Assembly (NCBI GenBank): GCA_030432235.1
Contig: JAUIHT010000001.1
Span: 620,001-684,000 of the forward strand
Source of the DNA: Verrucomicrobiia bacterium
GTDB taxonomy: Bacteria; Verrucomicrobiota; Verrucomicrobiia; Opitutales; Cerasicoccaceae
DNA length: 64,000 nucleotides
Direction of reading: 5' to 3'
The notes beneath the pieces were generated by a model. That model did no database searches. It saw nothing but the letters and a program-made list of their open reading frames with translations, and was not told the DNA's origin. Positions 1-7,714 of this stretch are shown here, piece after piece (within the stretch, counting starts at the first letter, position 1; each line of letters begins with the position of its first letter). The position numbers and the translations under genes are program-made.

Positions 1-1
1 T

Positions 2-1366
2 GATGGGTTGCCCGATGGCGAGCTCACTTCCCTATGGACCTTGAAAGATGGCCCCGGTGGTGTTGCCCCGGTTATTGCGGATGCTTCCGAGCTTAGCACG
101 ACAGTGACCTTCAGTGAGGCAGGCGTGTATACCTTTCGTTTGACCGCCACTGATACCGCTACGGAGCGCAGTGATGAGGTTCGCATTACAGTCCGGCTTG
201 ATGGCGGGCCCCTCGGCGGCGAAGTTGTCTTCAGCCAGGATTTCGATGATTCGGCTGACTTGGCGGACTATATTGAGCCCACCACGCCCAGCATCGGCCA
301 GTTCGACGATATCAGTGCGGATGGGGACGGTGGTACGTGGTCGATAGTCGGAGGGCGTTTCAGCCATGTGCGTGACGGCAGCACGGGTGGGGCCGGGTTT
401 CAGCGTTTCATTGGCCTCGGCGAAGGAATAACGTTTTTGCGAATGGAGTTCTCCCTGTCCGTCGAGAACACCACGAATACACAGGATATCGCCAGCTTTC
501 TGGTGGGGGACTGGAGTTCTCCCATACCGAACGACAGTGGCGGCAGCAACACCCAGAAGGCCTTTACGCTGACCATCAAGGGACGAGGGGAGGGGACGTA
601 CTATCTGCGTATCTACTACGATGGTGGTTCGACTGATACCGTGGATATGGCGACCAGTTCTACACCGATATCCGTGATTTGGTACGCCAATATGACTGGT
701 GAGGAGCAGACTTACAACGGCGTCGATGGCTTCGGTCATACGCTGGCCAACAATGCCGCCGATCTTTGGGTGGATGGCTCCCTTGTACTGCACGATGTAC
801 CTCGGAACCCCAAGCACACCGCAACCCAGATCAGGGCCTTTCGCTTTAACTCGGAGAGCAACCAGCCGGTGACCCTTACTTTTGACGACATGATGCTTTA
901 CGATCAGTCGGTAACACTGAACCCCGGAACGCCCTTTGCCCAGTGGCTTAACGGGCGGTTCTCCGCTGCCGAGCTTGCCGATGCAGACATTTCGGGCCCT
1001 GACGCCGATCCGGACGGTGATGGGCGCGTCAATCTGTTGGAATACTACGAAGATGGTAATCCGAAGGGGGCTCCCAATCACCGGGAGCCTCCCATTCGCG
1101 TTTTGGACGGGGGAGGGCTCTACTTGAAGCGTCGTGCGGTCAAGTCCGATCTGACGGTTGAACTGTGGTCCAGCACCAATTTGACCCATTGGGAGCTACT
1201 GGCTACCAGCACAGATGGTGCTGCCTTCAGCAGCTCCGGGTTGGTTGCCTTGCAAATCATTGATGACGACGGGGACCCTGCCAGTGTTCAGATTCAGGAT
1301 CCACGGACAGACCAAAACGATGCGCCTCCGCTTTTTTATCAGTTACGCATCAGCAACAGCCTTTAA
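2..1366 (+). CDS. Secreted PKD/LamG-like multidomain protein, 3' fragment
   Basis: The reading frame is already open at base 2, so this is the C-terminal part of a longer protein whose start lies before the window; the TTG at 8 is just the first start-like codon. Residues 1-65 look like the end of a PKD/Ig-like beta-sandwich (a D.ATDTATERSDEVRITV strand pattern). Residues ~75-300 resemble a LamG/concanavalin-like jelly roll beginning 'VVFSQDFDD'. Around residue 330 a calcium-loop-like stretch 'DADPDGDGRVNLLEYY' follows, as in thrombospondin type-3 or EF-hand-like linkers. The last ~100 residues form a beta-rich tail ('LWSSTNLTHWELL') that is common at the end of verrucomicrobial exoproteins. 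No catalytic domain is visible in the fragment. It is probably an extracellular carbohydrate-binding or sulfatase/hydrolase-associated protein. Confidence 0.7.
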   Translation, partial: DGLPDGELTSLWTLKDGPGGVAPVIADASELSTTVTFSEAGVYTFRLTATDTATERSDEVRITVRLDGGPLGGEVVFSQDFDDSADLADYIEPTTPSIGQFDDISADGDGGTWSIVGGRFSHVRDGSTGGAGFQRFIGLGEGITFLRMEFSLSVENTTNTQDIASFLVGDWSSPIPNDSGGSNTQKAFTLTIKGRGEGTYYLRIYYDGGSTDTVDMATSSTPISVIWYANMTGEEQTYNGVDGFGHTLANNAADLWVDGSLVLHDVPRNPKHTATQIRAFRFNSESNQPVTLTFDDMMLYDQSVTLNPGTPFAQWLNGRFSAAELADADISGPDADPDGDGRVNLLEYYEDGNPKGAPNHREPPIRVLDGGGLYLKRRAVKSDLTVELWSSTNLTHWELLATSTDGAAFSSSGLVALQIIDDDGDPASVQIQDPRTDQNDAPPLFYQLRISNSL

Positions 1367-1391
1367 CGAGGATTTCGACAGACTATATTAA

Positions 1392-1455
1392 TGCTAAAAT
1401 TGGCCGTTGACGACGGGAACTGATTGCTATAACGTTGTAGTGAATTGCTAAAATT
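1392..1455. repeat. Direct repeat TGCTAAAATT
   Basis: TGCTAAAATT occurs at 1392-1401 and again at 1446-1455, 54 bp apart, in the A/T-rich gap before the PEP-CTERM gene at 1492. It may be chance in such a region or part of a promoter. Confidence 0.3.
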
Positions 1456-1491
1456 ACCCTACCCAAATCTCGAACTTTAAAAGAACTACCC

Positions 1492-2400
1492 ATGATTATG
1501 ATGCACCCTACACACCCACTCACACGCGCTTTGAGCATAAAGACTTTGGCTGCCTTTTCGCTGACTTGCGCCCTGTTTACTGCCACCTCTCCGCAGGCGG
1601 AGGCGGTTTTACTCGCTTATGACGGATTTGGCGTCGGCGGTAGCGGTTATACCGACAACGCCGCTATTAACGGTCAGGGGCATGGTACCGGCTGGAGTGA
1701 AACCTGGTCGGCGGGTGTTGATTATGTGACCAAGGCCGGAAGTATTGCACCTTCAAATGTGCAAAGTGAGGATGGATTGGTGTCCTTCGGCAATGTAAGT
1801 AGTACCGAGTCTATTGGGCGGGTTTATGATGCCAATTTCAGTACCAACGGGGGTGGTGATTATTCCGAAGGCTGGGCGAGCTGGGTGGTTCAACGTAACA
1901 ATACGCGTGATTTTAAGTTGAATCCATTTGCGAACGCGAATACCGGCAATGGTCAGTATATGGGTATACATGCGCTCAATGGAAGTAACACCCTTTATGC
2001 TGAGATTCGTTATGCCGGCAGTGCCTCTATCGAACAGGGAACCTCCTTTGAGATGACAACGAGCACGACTTACTTTATGGTGGCTCAGGCACTCGTTGGC
2101 GCAGGTCCTACCCCGGATGTGTTCAATGTCTGGATAATCGATGCCAGCGCTTATGACGGTACCATTTCTGAAACCCCGACCATTACGGTTTCCTATGATA
2201 TGGAACAGACCTATACGGCCATGTCTATGACTAACCAAAACCCTCTGGGTGAAGTGGATGCGGTGCTTTTTGATGAGTTTCGCTTGGGAACTACGTTTAG
2301 CGATGTCTCGGGCGTACCCGAGCCGTCCACCTACGCAGTGATTTTTGGGCTAGCGGCGGGCATGCTGGCGCTGTATCGCCAGCGCCGGCGTGACCGCTAG
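1492..2400 (+). CDS. PEP-CTERM sorting-domain protein
   Basis: A 302-residue exported protein. It has a signal peptide (residues ~1-38, hydrophobic core 'TLAAFSLTCALFTATS', ending near AEA) and a canonical PEP-CTERM tail: 'VPEPSTY', a hydrophobic helix (FGLAAGMLALY) and a basic end (RQRRRDR). The body starts 'LLAYDGFGVGGSGYTDN' and looks like a single LamG-like beta-sandwich. In the known PEP-CTERM/exosortase system the tail is recognised and cleaved by a membrane exosortase, leaving a surface or exopolysaccharide-associated protein; no exosortase gene lies in this window. The start is ambiguous among ATG codons at 1492, 1498 and 1501. A LamG-like gene follows on the same strand. Substrate unknown; carbohydrate binding is an inference from the fold. 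Confidence 0.85.
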   Translation: MIMMHPTHPLTRALSIKTLAAFSLTCALFTATSPQAEAVLLAYDGFGVGGSGYTDNAAINGQGHGTGWSETWSAGVDYVTKAGSIAPSNVQSEDGLVSFGNVSSTESIGRVYDANFSTNGGGDYSEGWASWVVQRNNTRDFKLNPFANANTGNGQYMGIHALNGSNTLYAEIRYAGSASIEQGTSFEMTTSTTYFMVAQALVGAGPTPDVFNVWIIDASAYDGTISETPTITVSYDMEQTYTAMSMTNQNPLGEVDAVLFDEFRLGTTFSDVSGVPEPSTYAVIFGLAAGMLALYRQRRRDR

Positions 2401-2463
2401 GACCAGAGTCCTGCTTCGAATCCTGCCTGGTACTTGAAATTCAGAATCGTCTTTTCGCCTGTG

Positions 2464-2498
2464 GGCTCATCTTCTTCAAGGTGAGCCTGCTTTGTTTT
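2464..2498 (+). terminator. Candidate terminator hairpin
   Basis: GGCTCA (2464-2469) pairs with TGAGCC (2482-2487) across a 12-nt loop, followed by T-rich TTTGTTTT. It lies after the PEP-CTERM gene and directly before the ATG at 2503, so it could separate the two genes or mask the start region of the second. Confidence 0.4.
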
Positions 2499-2502
2499 CG
2501 AC

Positions 2503-3279
2503 ATGAGTAACAACCTGCCGCAGTCGTATATCCTGGACTCCTGTTCTCCCGAGGTTTTTCCGGGTCTGGTGTCTTTCTGGCGCTTCTCTCATGGCGGTGA
2601 AGTGTTCAGTGCCGAACAAGGGGAAGCTTACCGGCTGCAATCCCAATCGGGTGCCTTGACTCATATCGAGGATGACACTGCACCACTGGGTGGCAATGCG
2701 CTAAGGCTCGATTATGGGCAGTGGCTGAGCATTCCGCGATCCGAGTGTCCCTTGCTGGATATCCATGGCGCGGAGGGGCATCTGACCGTCGTGGCCTGGT
2801 TAAAGCGTGATCCAAGGCCACGTGACGAGTGCGAGTTCATCGCCGGACAATGGAACGAGAGTAACCGGGGGCGTCAGTACGGGCTTTTTCTGAATATTCG
2901 GGTCTGGGGCGGTCATGATCAAATCTGTGGGCATTTGTCTCATGTGGGTGGTGCGACCCCTGGCTACAAGTATTGCATTGATGGCGCTATGGGAGCTACC
3001 CCGGTAGCACGAGACGAATGGTCGGTTGTAGCCATGAGCTACGATGGCGTCCAGGGCTACGTCTGGCTCAACGGCTTGTTGGATGCTCGCCCCGGCCTGA
3101 ATCCTTATTCGCTGTCAGGCGGCTTGTTCGATGGAGGGCCCAAAGGGTCGGACTTCACCGTGGGAGCGGTGGACCGTAGCGGAGAGATTGGCAACTTTTT
3201 TTGTGGCTGGTTGGCGGGGCTGGCAGTCTACAATCGCGCTTTGACGCCAGCTGAGATTTTCGCGCTGTCGAAGTTGTAG
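2503..3279 (+). CDS. LamG-like (concanavalin A-like) domain protein
   Basis: A 258-residue protein consisting almost entirely of one LamG/laminin-G-3-like jelly roll: an opening strand 'LVSFWRFSHGG', a central 'LTVVAWLKRD' strand, 'WSVVAMSYDGVQGYVWLNG' and the typical closing 'FCGWLAGLAVYNRALTPAEI'. Such domains bind glycans or pack beside catalytic domains. No signal peptide or anchor is visible at residues 1-20, which is odd for this fold; either export is non-classical or the protein is intracellular. It follows the PEP-CTERM gene by 102 bp and converges with the amino-sugar operon that ends at 3316. No catalytic residues can be assigned. Confidence 0.7.
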   Translation: MSNNLPQSYILDSCSPEVFPGLVSFWRFSHGGEVFSAEQGEAYRLQSQSGALTHIEDDTAPLGGNALRLDYGQWLSIPRSECPLLDIHGAEGHLTVVAWLKRDPRPRDECEFIAGQWNESNRGRQYGLFLNIRVWGGHDQICGHLSHVGGATPGYKYCIDGAMGATPVARDEWSVVAMSYDGVQGYVWLNGLLDARPGLNPYSLSGGLFDGGPKGSDFTVGAVDRSGEIGNFFCGWLAGLAVYNRALTPAEIFALSKL

Positions 3280-3315
3280 AATCGAGCGGTGGTCTCCTGT
3301 GGGTGTCGGGTATGC

Positions 3316-4170
3316 TTAGTGGAGCCCGCTTAATTGATCGCGAACGCTGTCCCGAAACTTCTCCACGAAGGCGAGGGTGAAGTCAACCGGGTCCAGATTG
3401 TCGTCCAGTATCAACGGAGTGAGGTCCAGAGCGTAGGCCACGCGGTCATGGGCGTCCACGGAGTGGGAGTCGAAAAAGGTGGCATTGGCCAGCCGACGGC
3501 CTTCCACGGCGAGGTCGTAGCGTTTGCCGCCGGAGATTTGCGAGTCGAAGACTCCGTTAAGTGCGGCAGCGAGATTGGGGTGCGCGCTGAGCGGCAGCAC
3601 TACCTTGTCCGCGTCGTCGAGCCAGTCGAGGCTGCGCCAAACCTCACAGCCGAGCAGCCGCTTTGGGCGCTCTTCGGGCGGCAGCTCGCGAATGGCTTCC
3701 AGGGTGGCGAGGAAAACTCCGATGTGCGTGGCGTGCTTGTCGGCGGGATTGTGGGTGTAAACCGTTTCCGGCTGCGTGGCCTCAAGGATGGCTTTGAGGT
3801 CGCCCGTCACCGCAGGACGAGCCGGTGCATTCTTGACCGAAGCGCTGGAGTGACCGAGCTGCGCGATGAAGCCGTATTGGCCGATGGTGGCGGCGGTGCG
3901 TTGCTCCTGCACGCGCAGGGCTTTCATCTGCTCGTCGGTGAATTCCGCGTAGGGACCAGTGCGCGCGCTACCGGCGCCGTCGGTACAGATGACGCCACCA
4001 AACCTGCGGTCCGTGCGTTGAAAGCACTCGAGGATGCCGTGCAGGGCCATGAACTCGAGGTCGTCCTGGTGCGCGCCGATGCCCAGATGGGTAGTACGCG
4101 CCAGGGCGGCGGAGGTCCCGGTCCGATCGGGGATGAAAAGGTCGGCGTTGGCTTGGGATAAGGTGTCCAT
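3316..4170 (-). CDS. PIG-L/LmbE family deacetylase
   Basis: A 284-residue zinc deacetylase of the PIG-L/LmbE family, which removes N-acetyl groups from GlcNAc-type sugars. The zinc motif is intact: H34-x-D36-D37-x-E39 in 'GAHQDDLE', matching the family's (P)HPDD(E). The third ligand region 'THNPADKHATH' also has the expected histidines. There is no signal peptide, so a cytoplasmic role is expected. It is the last gene of a minus-strand operon, 12 bp after the ROK kinase and downstream of the NagB-LmbE fusion. This context suggests deacetylation of an N-acetylated amino sugar before or after phosphorylation, with deamination by the NagB domain. The exact substrate is inference. Confidence 0.85.
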   Translation of the reverse strand: MDTLSQANADLFIPDRTGTSAALARTTHLGIGAHQDDLEFMALHGILECFQRTDRRFGGVICTDGAGSARTGPYAEFTDEQMKALRVQEQRTAATIGQYGFIAQLGHSSASVKNAPARPAVTGDLKAILEATQPETVYTHNPADKHATHIGVFLATLEAIRELPPEERPKRLLGCEVWRSLDWLDDADKVVLPLSAHPNLAAALNGVFDSQISGGKRYDLAVEGRRLANATFFDSHSVDAHDRVAYALDLTPLILDDNLDPVDFTLAFVEKFRDSVRDQLSGLH

Positions 4171-4182
4171 GGCTCGTGCGTA

Positions 4183-5565
4183 CTAAAGGGCAGGCAGGCT
4201 GGCGGCGGCAATGGCCTGGCCGTGACGTTTCATTTTTTCGTCGGGCGTGCCGAGTTTTATCTTGGAGGCCAGCTCGGGGAATTCGTTGTCGAGGACGGTT
4301 TGTGCACGTTCCAGGATAATGCGCCCGCCTTCTCCAGAGCTGACTCGCCCGAGCAGGAGCAAGTGTTTGAAGTCGTAGAAATCGGCGTAGTGCGCGAGGC
4401 CGTAGCCCAGGTAGATGCCGATGCTTTCGTAGATGGCGGCGGCGCGTTCGTCTCCGGCTTTCATCTTGTCCTGCACCAGTTCGAGTTTTTCGGGTAATGG
4501 CAGCGCTTCCCCGGCCTCGATGCCGGAAGCCGGCAGCAGCCGTCCGACGGCCTGCTGGGAAAAATACTGTGCGCCGCAGCCGAGGTCGCCGCTCCATTCG
4601 TCGGCTGGCGCACCTTCGCGGTAATCGATAGGAGCGAAGGCCAGCTCGTTGAGCCAGCCGATGACCCGGCCTTGCGGATCGACATAGCCAACGGCTTCGC
4701 TGGTTCCCATGGAGAGGCCCAACACAGAGTTGTCGTTGAGCGACATCGAACCGGCCAACGCGGTGACGTCGCCGTCGTTGGCCACGACGAAGGGCACGCC
4801 ATCCCATTCCTTCTGTAGCTGGCGGAAAAGACTGCGGATGCTGCGGTTGAAGTCCTTCTTGGAAATGCCGCGGAAGAGGGAGGCGACGCGAGGCTCGCTG
4901 TTGATGTAGATACCCGCGGCGCTACCCCCGATGGCGTCCACACGTGGCAGGTGCGCGGCGGCGCGCTGAAGGCTGTCGCGGATGCCCTCGAGGTGGTAAT
5001 TGGGGTCGGCTTGAAAGTAAGGGTCCCATTTGATCTCTTCCGAGAAGACGACCTCGCCGTTGATGAGCGCGGCGCATTTACGGTCGCTGCCTCCCAGGTC
5101 GAACCCGATGCGGTAGCCGTCCATCTTTCGGGCCGGGTTTTCGGCTCCGTTCACCTGGCTGCAGTCAGGGAGTGTGCCTTCCTCGAAGCTCATGGGTTCG
5201 CCGAAGCAGGTCTTCCCCATGAAGTCGTAGTCGAAGGCGCGTTCGCCTTTGGGGCTGTAGATTGTTTTCAGGCGGGCCAGGATGTCCGGCGCACCGTCCA
5301 CCAGGATGCGGTTGCCGCCCCAGGCCCAGAGCAGGAACTTCACCAGGCGCTCCGCGTAGAGCTTGCTTTGCAAGGTGAAGCCGGGCTTTTCCGGGAGCAG
5401 GCGGGTCGTGAGCTTCCAGGCCTGCCCATCGGGTCGGCTGATGGTGAAGGTAACTTTGCGACCGTCCTTGAAGTCGTCTGCGAGGGAGCGGTACGCGTGG
5501 TTCCAGAGCGAGGCGGGAACGAAATCCGGGTCCAGAGGAGGACAGTATTGCGGGGACGCGTTCAT
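4183..5565 (-). CDS. ROK-family sugar kinase
   Basis: A 460-residue protein with a ROK/actin-like ATPase fold. The phosphate-1 loop is 'GFDLGGSDRKCAALINGE', and the catalytic-type Asp sits in 'FVVANDGDVTALA' with a following 'LGLSMGTSEAVGY' phosphate-2 loop. It lacks the usual ROK zinc-cysteine cluster. An extra N-terminal ~130 residues precede the kinase core. ROK kinases phosphorylate glucose, GlcNAc, ManNAc and similar sugars at O6. Between NagB-like and deacetylase genes the likely substrate is an amino sugar. I prefer the ATG at 5565 (MNASPQ) over the ATG at 5589, because the upstream 24 bases belong to the 76/77-bp repeat. The gap to the deacetylase is 12 bp. Confidence 0.85.
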   Translation of the reverse strand: MNASPQYCPPLDPDFVPASLWNHAYRSLADDFKDGRKVTFTISRPDGQAWKLTTRLLPEKPGFTLQSKLYAERLVKFLLWAWGGNRILVDGAPDILARLKTIYSPKGERAFDYDFMGKTCFGEPMSFEEGTLPDCSQVNGAENPARKMDGYRIGFDLGGSDRKCAALINGEVVFSEEIKWDPYFQADPNYHLEGIRDSLQRAAAHLPRVDAIGGSAAGIYINSEPRVASLFRGISKKDFNRSIRSLFRQLQKEWDGVPFVVANDGDVTALAGSMSLNDNSVLGLSMGTSEAVGYVDPQGRVIGWLNELAFAPIDYREGAPADEWSGDLGCGAQYFSQQAVGRLLPASGIEAGEALPLPEKLELVQDKMKAGDERAAAIYESIGIYLGYGLAHYADFYDFKHLLLLGRVSSGEGGRIILERAQTVLDNEFPELASKIKLGTPDEKMKRHGQAIAAASLPAL

Positions 5566-5571
5566 GGTTAC

Positions 5572-5744
5572 AGGTTCAGTATGTAACATTTAGAAGGTGA
5601 AGTATACCGATGGGATTGATGTGTTCGGGTGCGTAATCCGTTCTTAGATTTCCGGTATGTAACGTTTAAAAAATGTATCCGGGTTTGAGGGCGGGATGTG
5701 TTCAGGCGTCTAGTTCGTTTTCAGATTTCGGGTACGTAACGCTT
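5572..5744. repeat. Imperfect 76/77-bp tandem repeat, 2.3 copies
   Basis: Three copies of a block containing (on the minus strand) AARCGTTACRTACCSGAAATC lie at 5721-5744 (the last codons and stop of the nagB-like gene), 5644-5667 and, more degenerate, ~5570-5591 (at the kinase start). The period is 77 then 76 bp. Bases 5618-5667 match 5695-5744 at 39 of 50 positions. The middle copy still reads K-R-Y-I-P-E-I-stop, an echo of the gene's K-R-Y-V-P-E-I-stop. Confidence 0.8.
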
Positions 5745-7637
5745 AAAACCTTCGAGGGCCTCGTATTCGGCCAGGCCGAGGGCGTCGTAGACCTCGGCGG
5801 TGGCGCGATTGATCTGGCTGGCCAGGACCCAGGTGTTCTCGCTTTGCCGGGTGATGCCGGGTGACTGGCTGCGCTGGGTCTGGTGCTGGTAGATGCCGTT
5901 GATTTTGAAGACCAGCTCGTCGGGAGAGAGCGGCACGGCCATGTCGATTTCGTGAGTTTCCCATTCTGCGCCGGGGCCGCGATAGAGCCAGAACCAGCAT
6001 TCCTTCAGCCAGGGTGCGTCTTTGCATGCGTGCAGGGCGGCGACGAGAGTTTCAAAGCACAGGGCCGGCACCGAAAGCGGGTCGTGGCCCTGGCCGGTGG
6101 CGAAAATCTGGTGCGGCTTTACCTCGTTGAGGAGTTTCGCCAGGGCGTCGACGTCTTCCTGGCTGGTCTTGAAGCGGCGGTAGCGTCCCTTTTCGTAGAA
6201 GGGAAGGTCAAGGAAGCGCAGGCGGTCAGACGTGAGTTCGAGCAGGCGTGCTGAGGAACGGGCTTCGCCGCGGCGGATGAGGCCCTTGAACTGCCGGATG
6301 TCGGCGGTGTCCTCGCCAAAGAGGCCCTTTTCGTTGAGTTGCTGTTCGACCTTGCGCGCGTGGGTGACTTCGGCCTCGTCACGGAGGGATTCGCCGAGCT
6401 CGATAATGAGCTCGATGGAGCGGCGCGCGTCGGGGTCGGGCACGGCAAGGTTGCCGGAGGTCATGTAGGCCACGGTGACCTCATGCCCCTGGTTAGCCAG
6501 GCGGTGAATGGTACCGCCAAGGCAGAAGACGTCGTCGGTGGGCTCCGGGCTGAGGACGAGGCAGCGCTTGGGGAAGGGCGCGGCGCGCTCGGGGCGGTTG
6601 GTGTCGTCGGCCTTCGGTTTGCCGCCCGGCCAGCCGGTGATGGTGTGCTGGGTGGTGTTGAAGGTTTCGATGTTGAGGTCGTAGGCGGAACCCTTCTCGG
6701 TGAGGAGGTCGGCCATGCCGTTCTCGGTGTAGTCTTCGCCAGTCAGCTTGAGCAGCGGCTTTTTCGTTTTACCTGCGAGCCAGACCATGGACTTGCGGAC
6801 CATGGTCGGCGTCCATTCCACCGGGCCGACCAGCCAGGGGTGGCGCTGGCGGGTGAGGTGGCTGGCGGCGGCTTCGTCGATGCAGAAAACGCAGTCCGGA
6901 TGCTGCTGGAGGAAGCTGGCCGGGATGGTATCGGTGGGTTTGCCTTCGACGGTAGCGGCCAGGACCTCCGCTTTCGCTTCACCCCATGCTAGGAGGAAGA
7001 CCTTGCGCGCGTCGAGGATGGTGCCGACCCCCATGGTGATGGCGTGCCGGGGCACGTTCTCCTCGCCGAGGAAGTCCCGGGCGGCGTCACGGCGGGTCAG
7101 GCTGTCGAGGGTGACTAGGCGTGTGCGGGACTCGGGCCCCGAGCCAGGCTCGTTGAAGCCGATATGGCCGGTTCGTCCGATACCGAGGATCTGGATGTCA
7201 ATGCCGCCCGATGCCGCGATGAGCTCTTCGTAGGCCTGGCACGAAGCAAAGGCTTCCTCGCGCGGCGTTAACCCGTCGGGGACGTGGGTGTTTTCCGGCT
7301 TTAAGTCCACATGGTCGAAAAGCTGGTCCTGCATGAAGCGGCGGTAGCTTTCGGGGTGGTCACCGGAAAGGCCGTAATATTCGTCGAGGTTAAAGGTGAT
7401 GACACGTTCGAAGGAGAGGTCTTCCTCGCGGTGGCGGCGGATCAACTCCCGGTAGAGCCGTACCGGAGTTGAGCCCGTGGCCAGGCCGAGAACGGTGGGT
7501 TTGGCATCGGCGTTGCGCTCCTTTATCAGGGCGGTGATGGCGTCGGCCACAAACGTGCAAGCCTCGTCTGCGGAGGCCGAAATACGGGTCGGGATATGCT
7601 CGAGTTGGGAAAATTCGGAAGCGGGCGTGGCATTCAT
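5721..7637 (-). CDS. nagB: Glucosamine-6-phosphate deaminase-like protein fused to a degenerate LmbE domain
   Basis: A 638-residue fusion. Residues ~20-290 are a NagB/6-phosphogluconolactonase fold: sugar-phosphate loop 'LATGSTP' (52-58), D85 in 'TFNLDEYYG', and 'GIGRTGHIGFNEP' with H158 and E163. E. coli NagB has Asp where T156 sits; the T is probably typical of this fusion subfamily. Residues ~355-630 are PIG-L/LmbE-like. Here the zinc/catalytic motif HPDDD reads E365-P-T-D-D, and the second histidine site (DPHGTH in relatives, from memory) reads D519-P-L-S-V-P. The C-terminal domain has therefore lost its zinc ligands and base and is probably non-enzymatic. Similar fusions are known in Bacteroidetes and Verrucomicrobia. 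First gene of the operon, divergent from the AraC regulator. Confidence 0.85.
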   Translation of the reverse strand: MNATPASEFSQLEHIPTRISASADEACTFVADAITALIKERNADAKPTVLGLATGSTPVRLYRELIRRHREEDLSFERVITFNLDEYYGLSGDHPESYRRFMQDQLFDHVDLKPENTHVPDGLTPREEAFASCQAYEELIAASGGIDIQILGIGRTGHIGFNEPGSGPESRTRLVTLDSLTRRDAARDFLGEENVPRHAITMGVGTILDARKVFLLAWGEAKAEVLAATVEGKPTDTIPASFLQQHPDCVFCIDEAAASHLTRQRHPWLVGPVEWTPTMVRKSMVWLAGKTKKPLLKLTGEDYTENGMADLLTEKGSAYDLNIETFNTTQHTITGWPGGKPKADDTNRPERAAPFPKRCLVLSPEPTDDVFCLGGTIHRLANQGHEVTVAYMTSGNLAVPDPDARRSIELIIELGESLRDEAEVTHARKVEQQLNEKGLFGEDTADIRQFKGLIRRGEARSSARLLELTSDRLRFLDLPFYEKGRYRRFKTSQEDVDALAKLLNEVKPHQIFATGQGHDPLSVPALCFETLVAALHACKDAPWLKECWFWLYRGPGAEWETHEIDMAVPLSPDELVFKINGIYQHQTQRSQSPGITRQSENTWVLASQINRATAEVYDALGLAEYEALEGFKRYVPEI

Positions 7638-7686
7638 ATGACTACTATACCATTTCCTAAATAAGTTTTTATTGTCATTTTCGGAA

Positions 7687-7702
7687 AAATAATTGATTAT
7701 TT
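7687..7702. promoter_or_regulatory. AAATAAT-TG-ATTATTT palindrome, candidate operator
   Basis: A perfect 7-bp inverted repeat with a 2-bp centre lies in the 77-bp A/T-rich gap between the divergent nagB-like gene (start 7637) and the AraC gene (ATG 7715), 12 bp before that ATG. Its position suits autoregulation or control of the amino-sugar operon. A/T-richness makes chance palindromes more likely. Confidence 0.4.
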
Positions 7703-7714
7703 CGGCAATTGTTT

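Noticed and set aside
32-1189. Long open frame antisense to the first gene
   Set aside because: It has no recognisable domain and mirrors the codon pattern of a clear beta-rich secreted protein on the plus strand.
3334-4161. Long plus-strand frame opposite the PIG-L deacetylase
   Set aside because: Repetitive Val/Gly/Arg-rich translation with no domain; the minus strand has intact zinc motifs.
4951-5586. Plus-strand frame opposite the ROK kinase
   Set aside because: Composition is that of an antisense shadow, and the kinase motifs are clear on the other strand.
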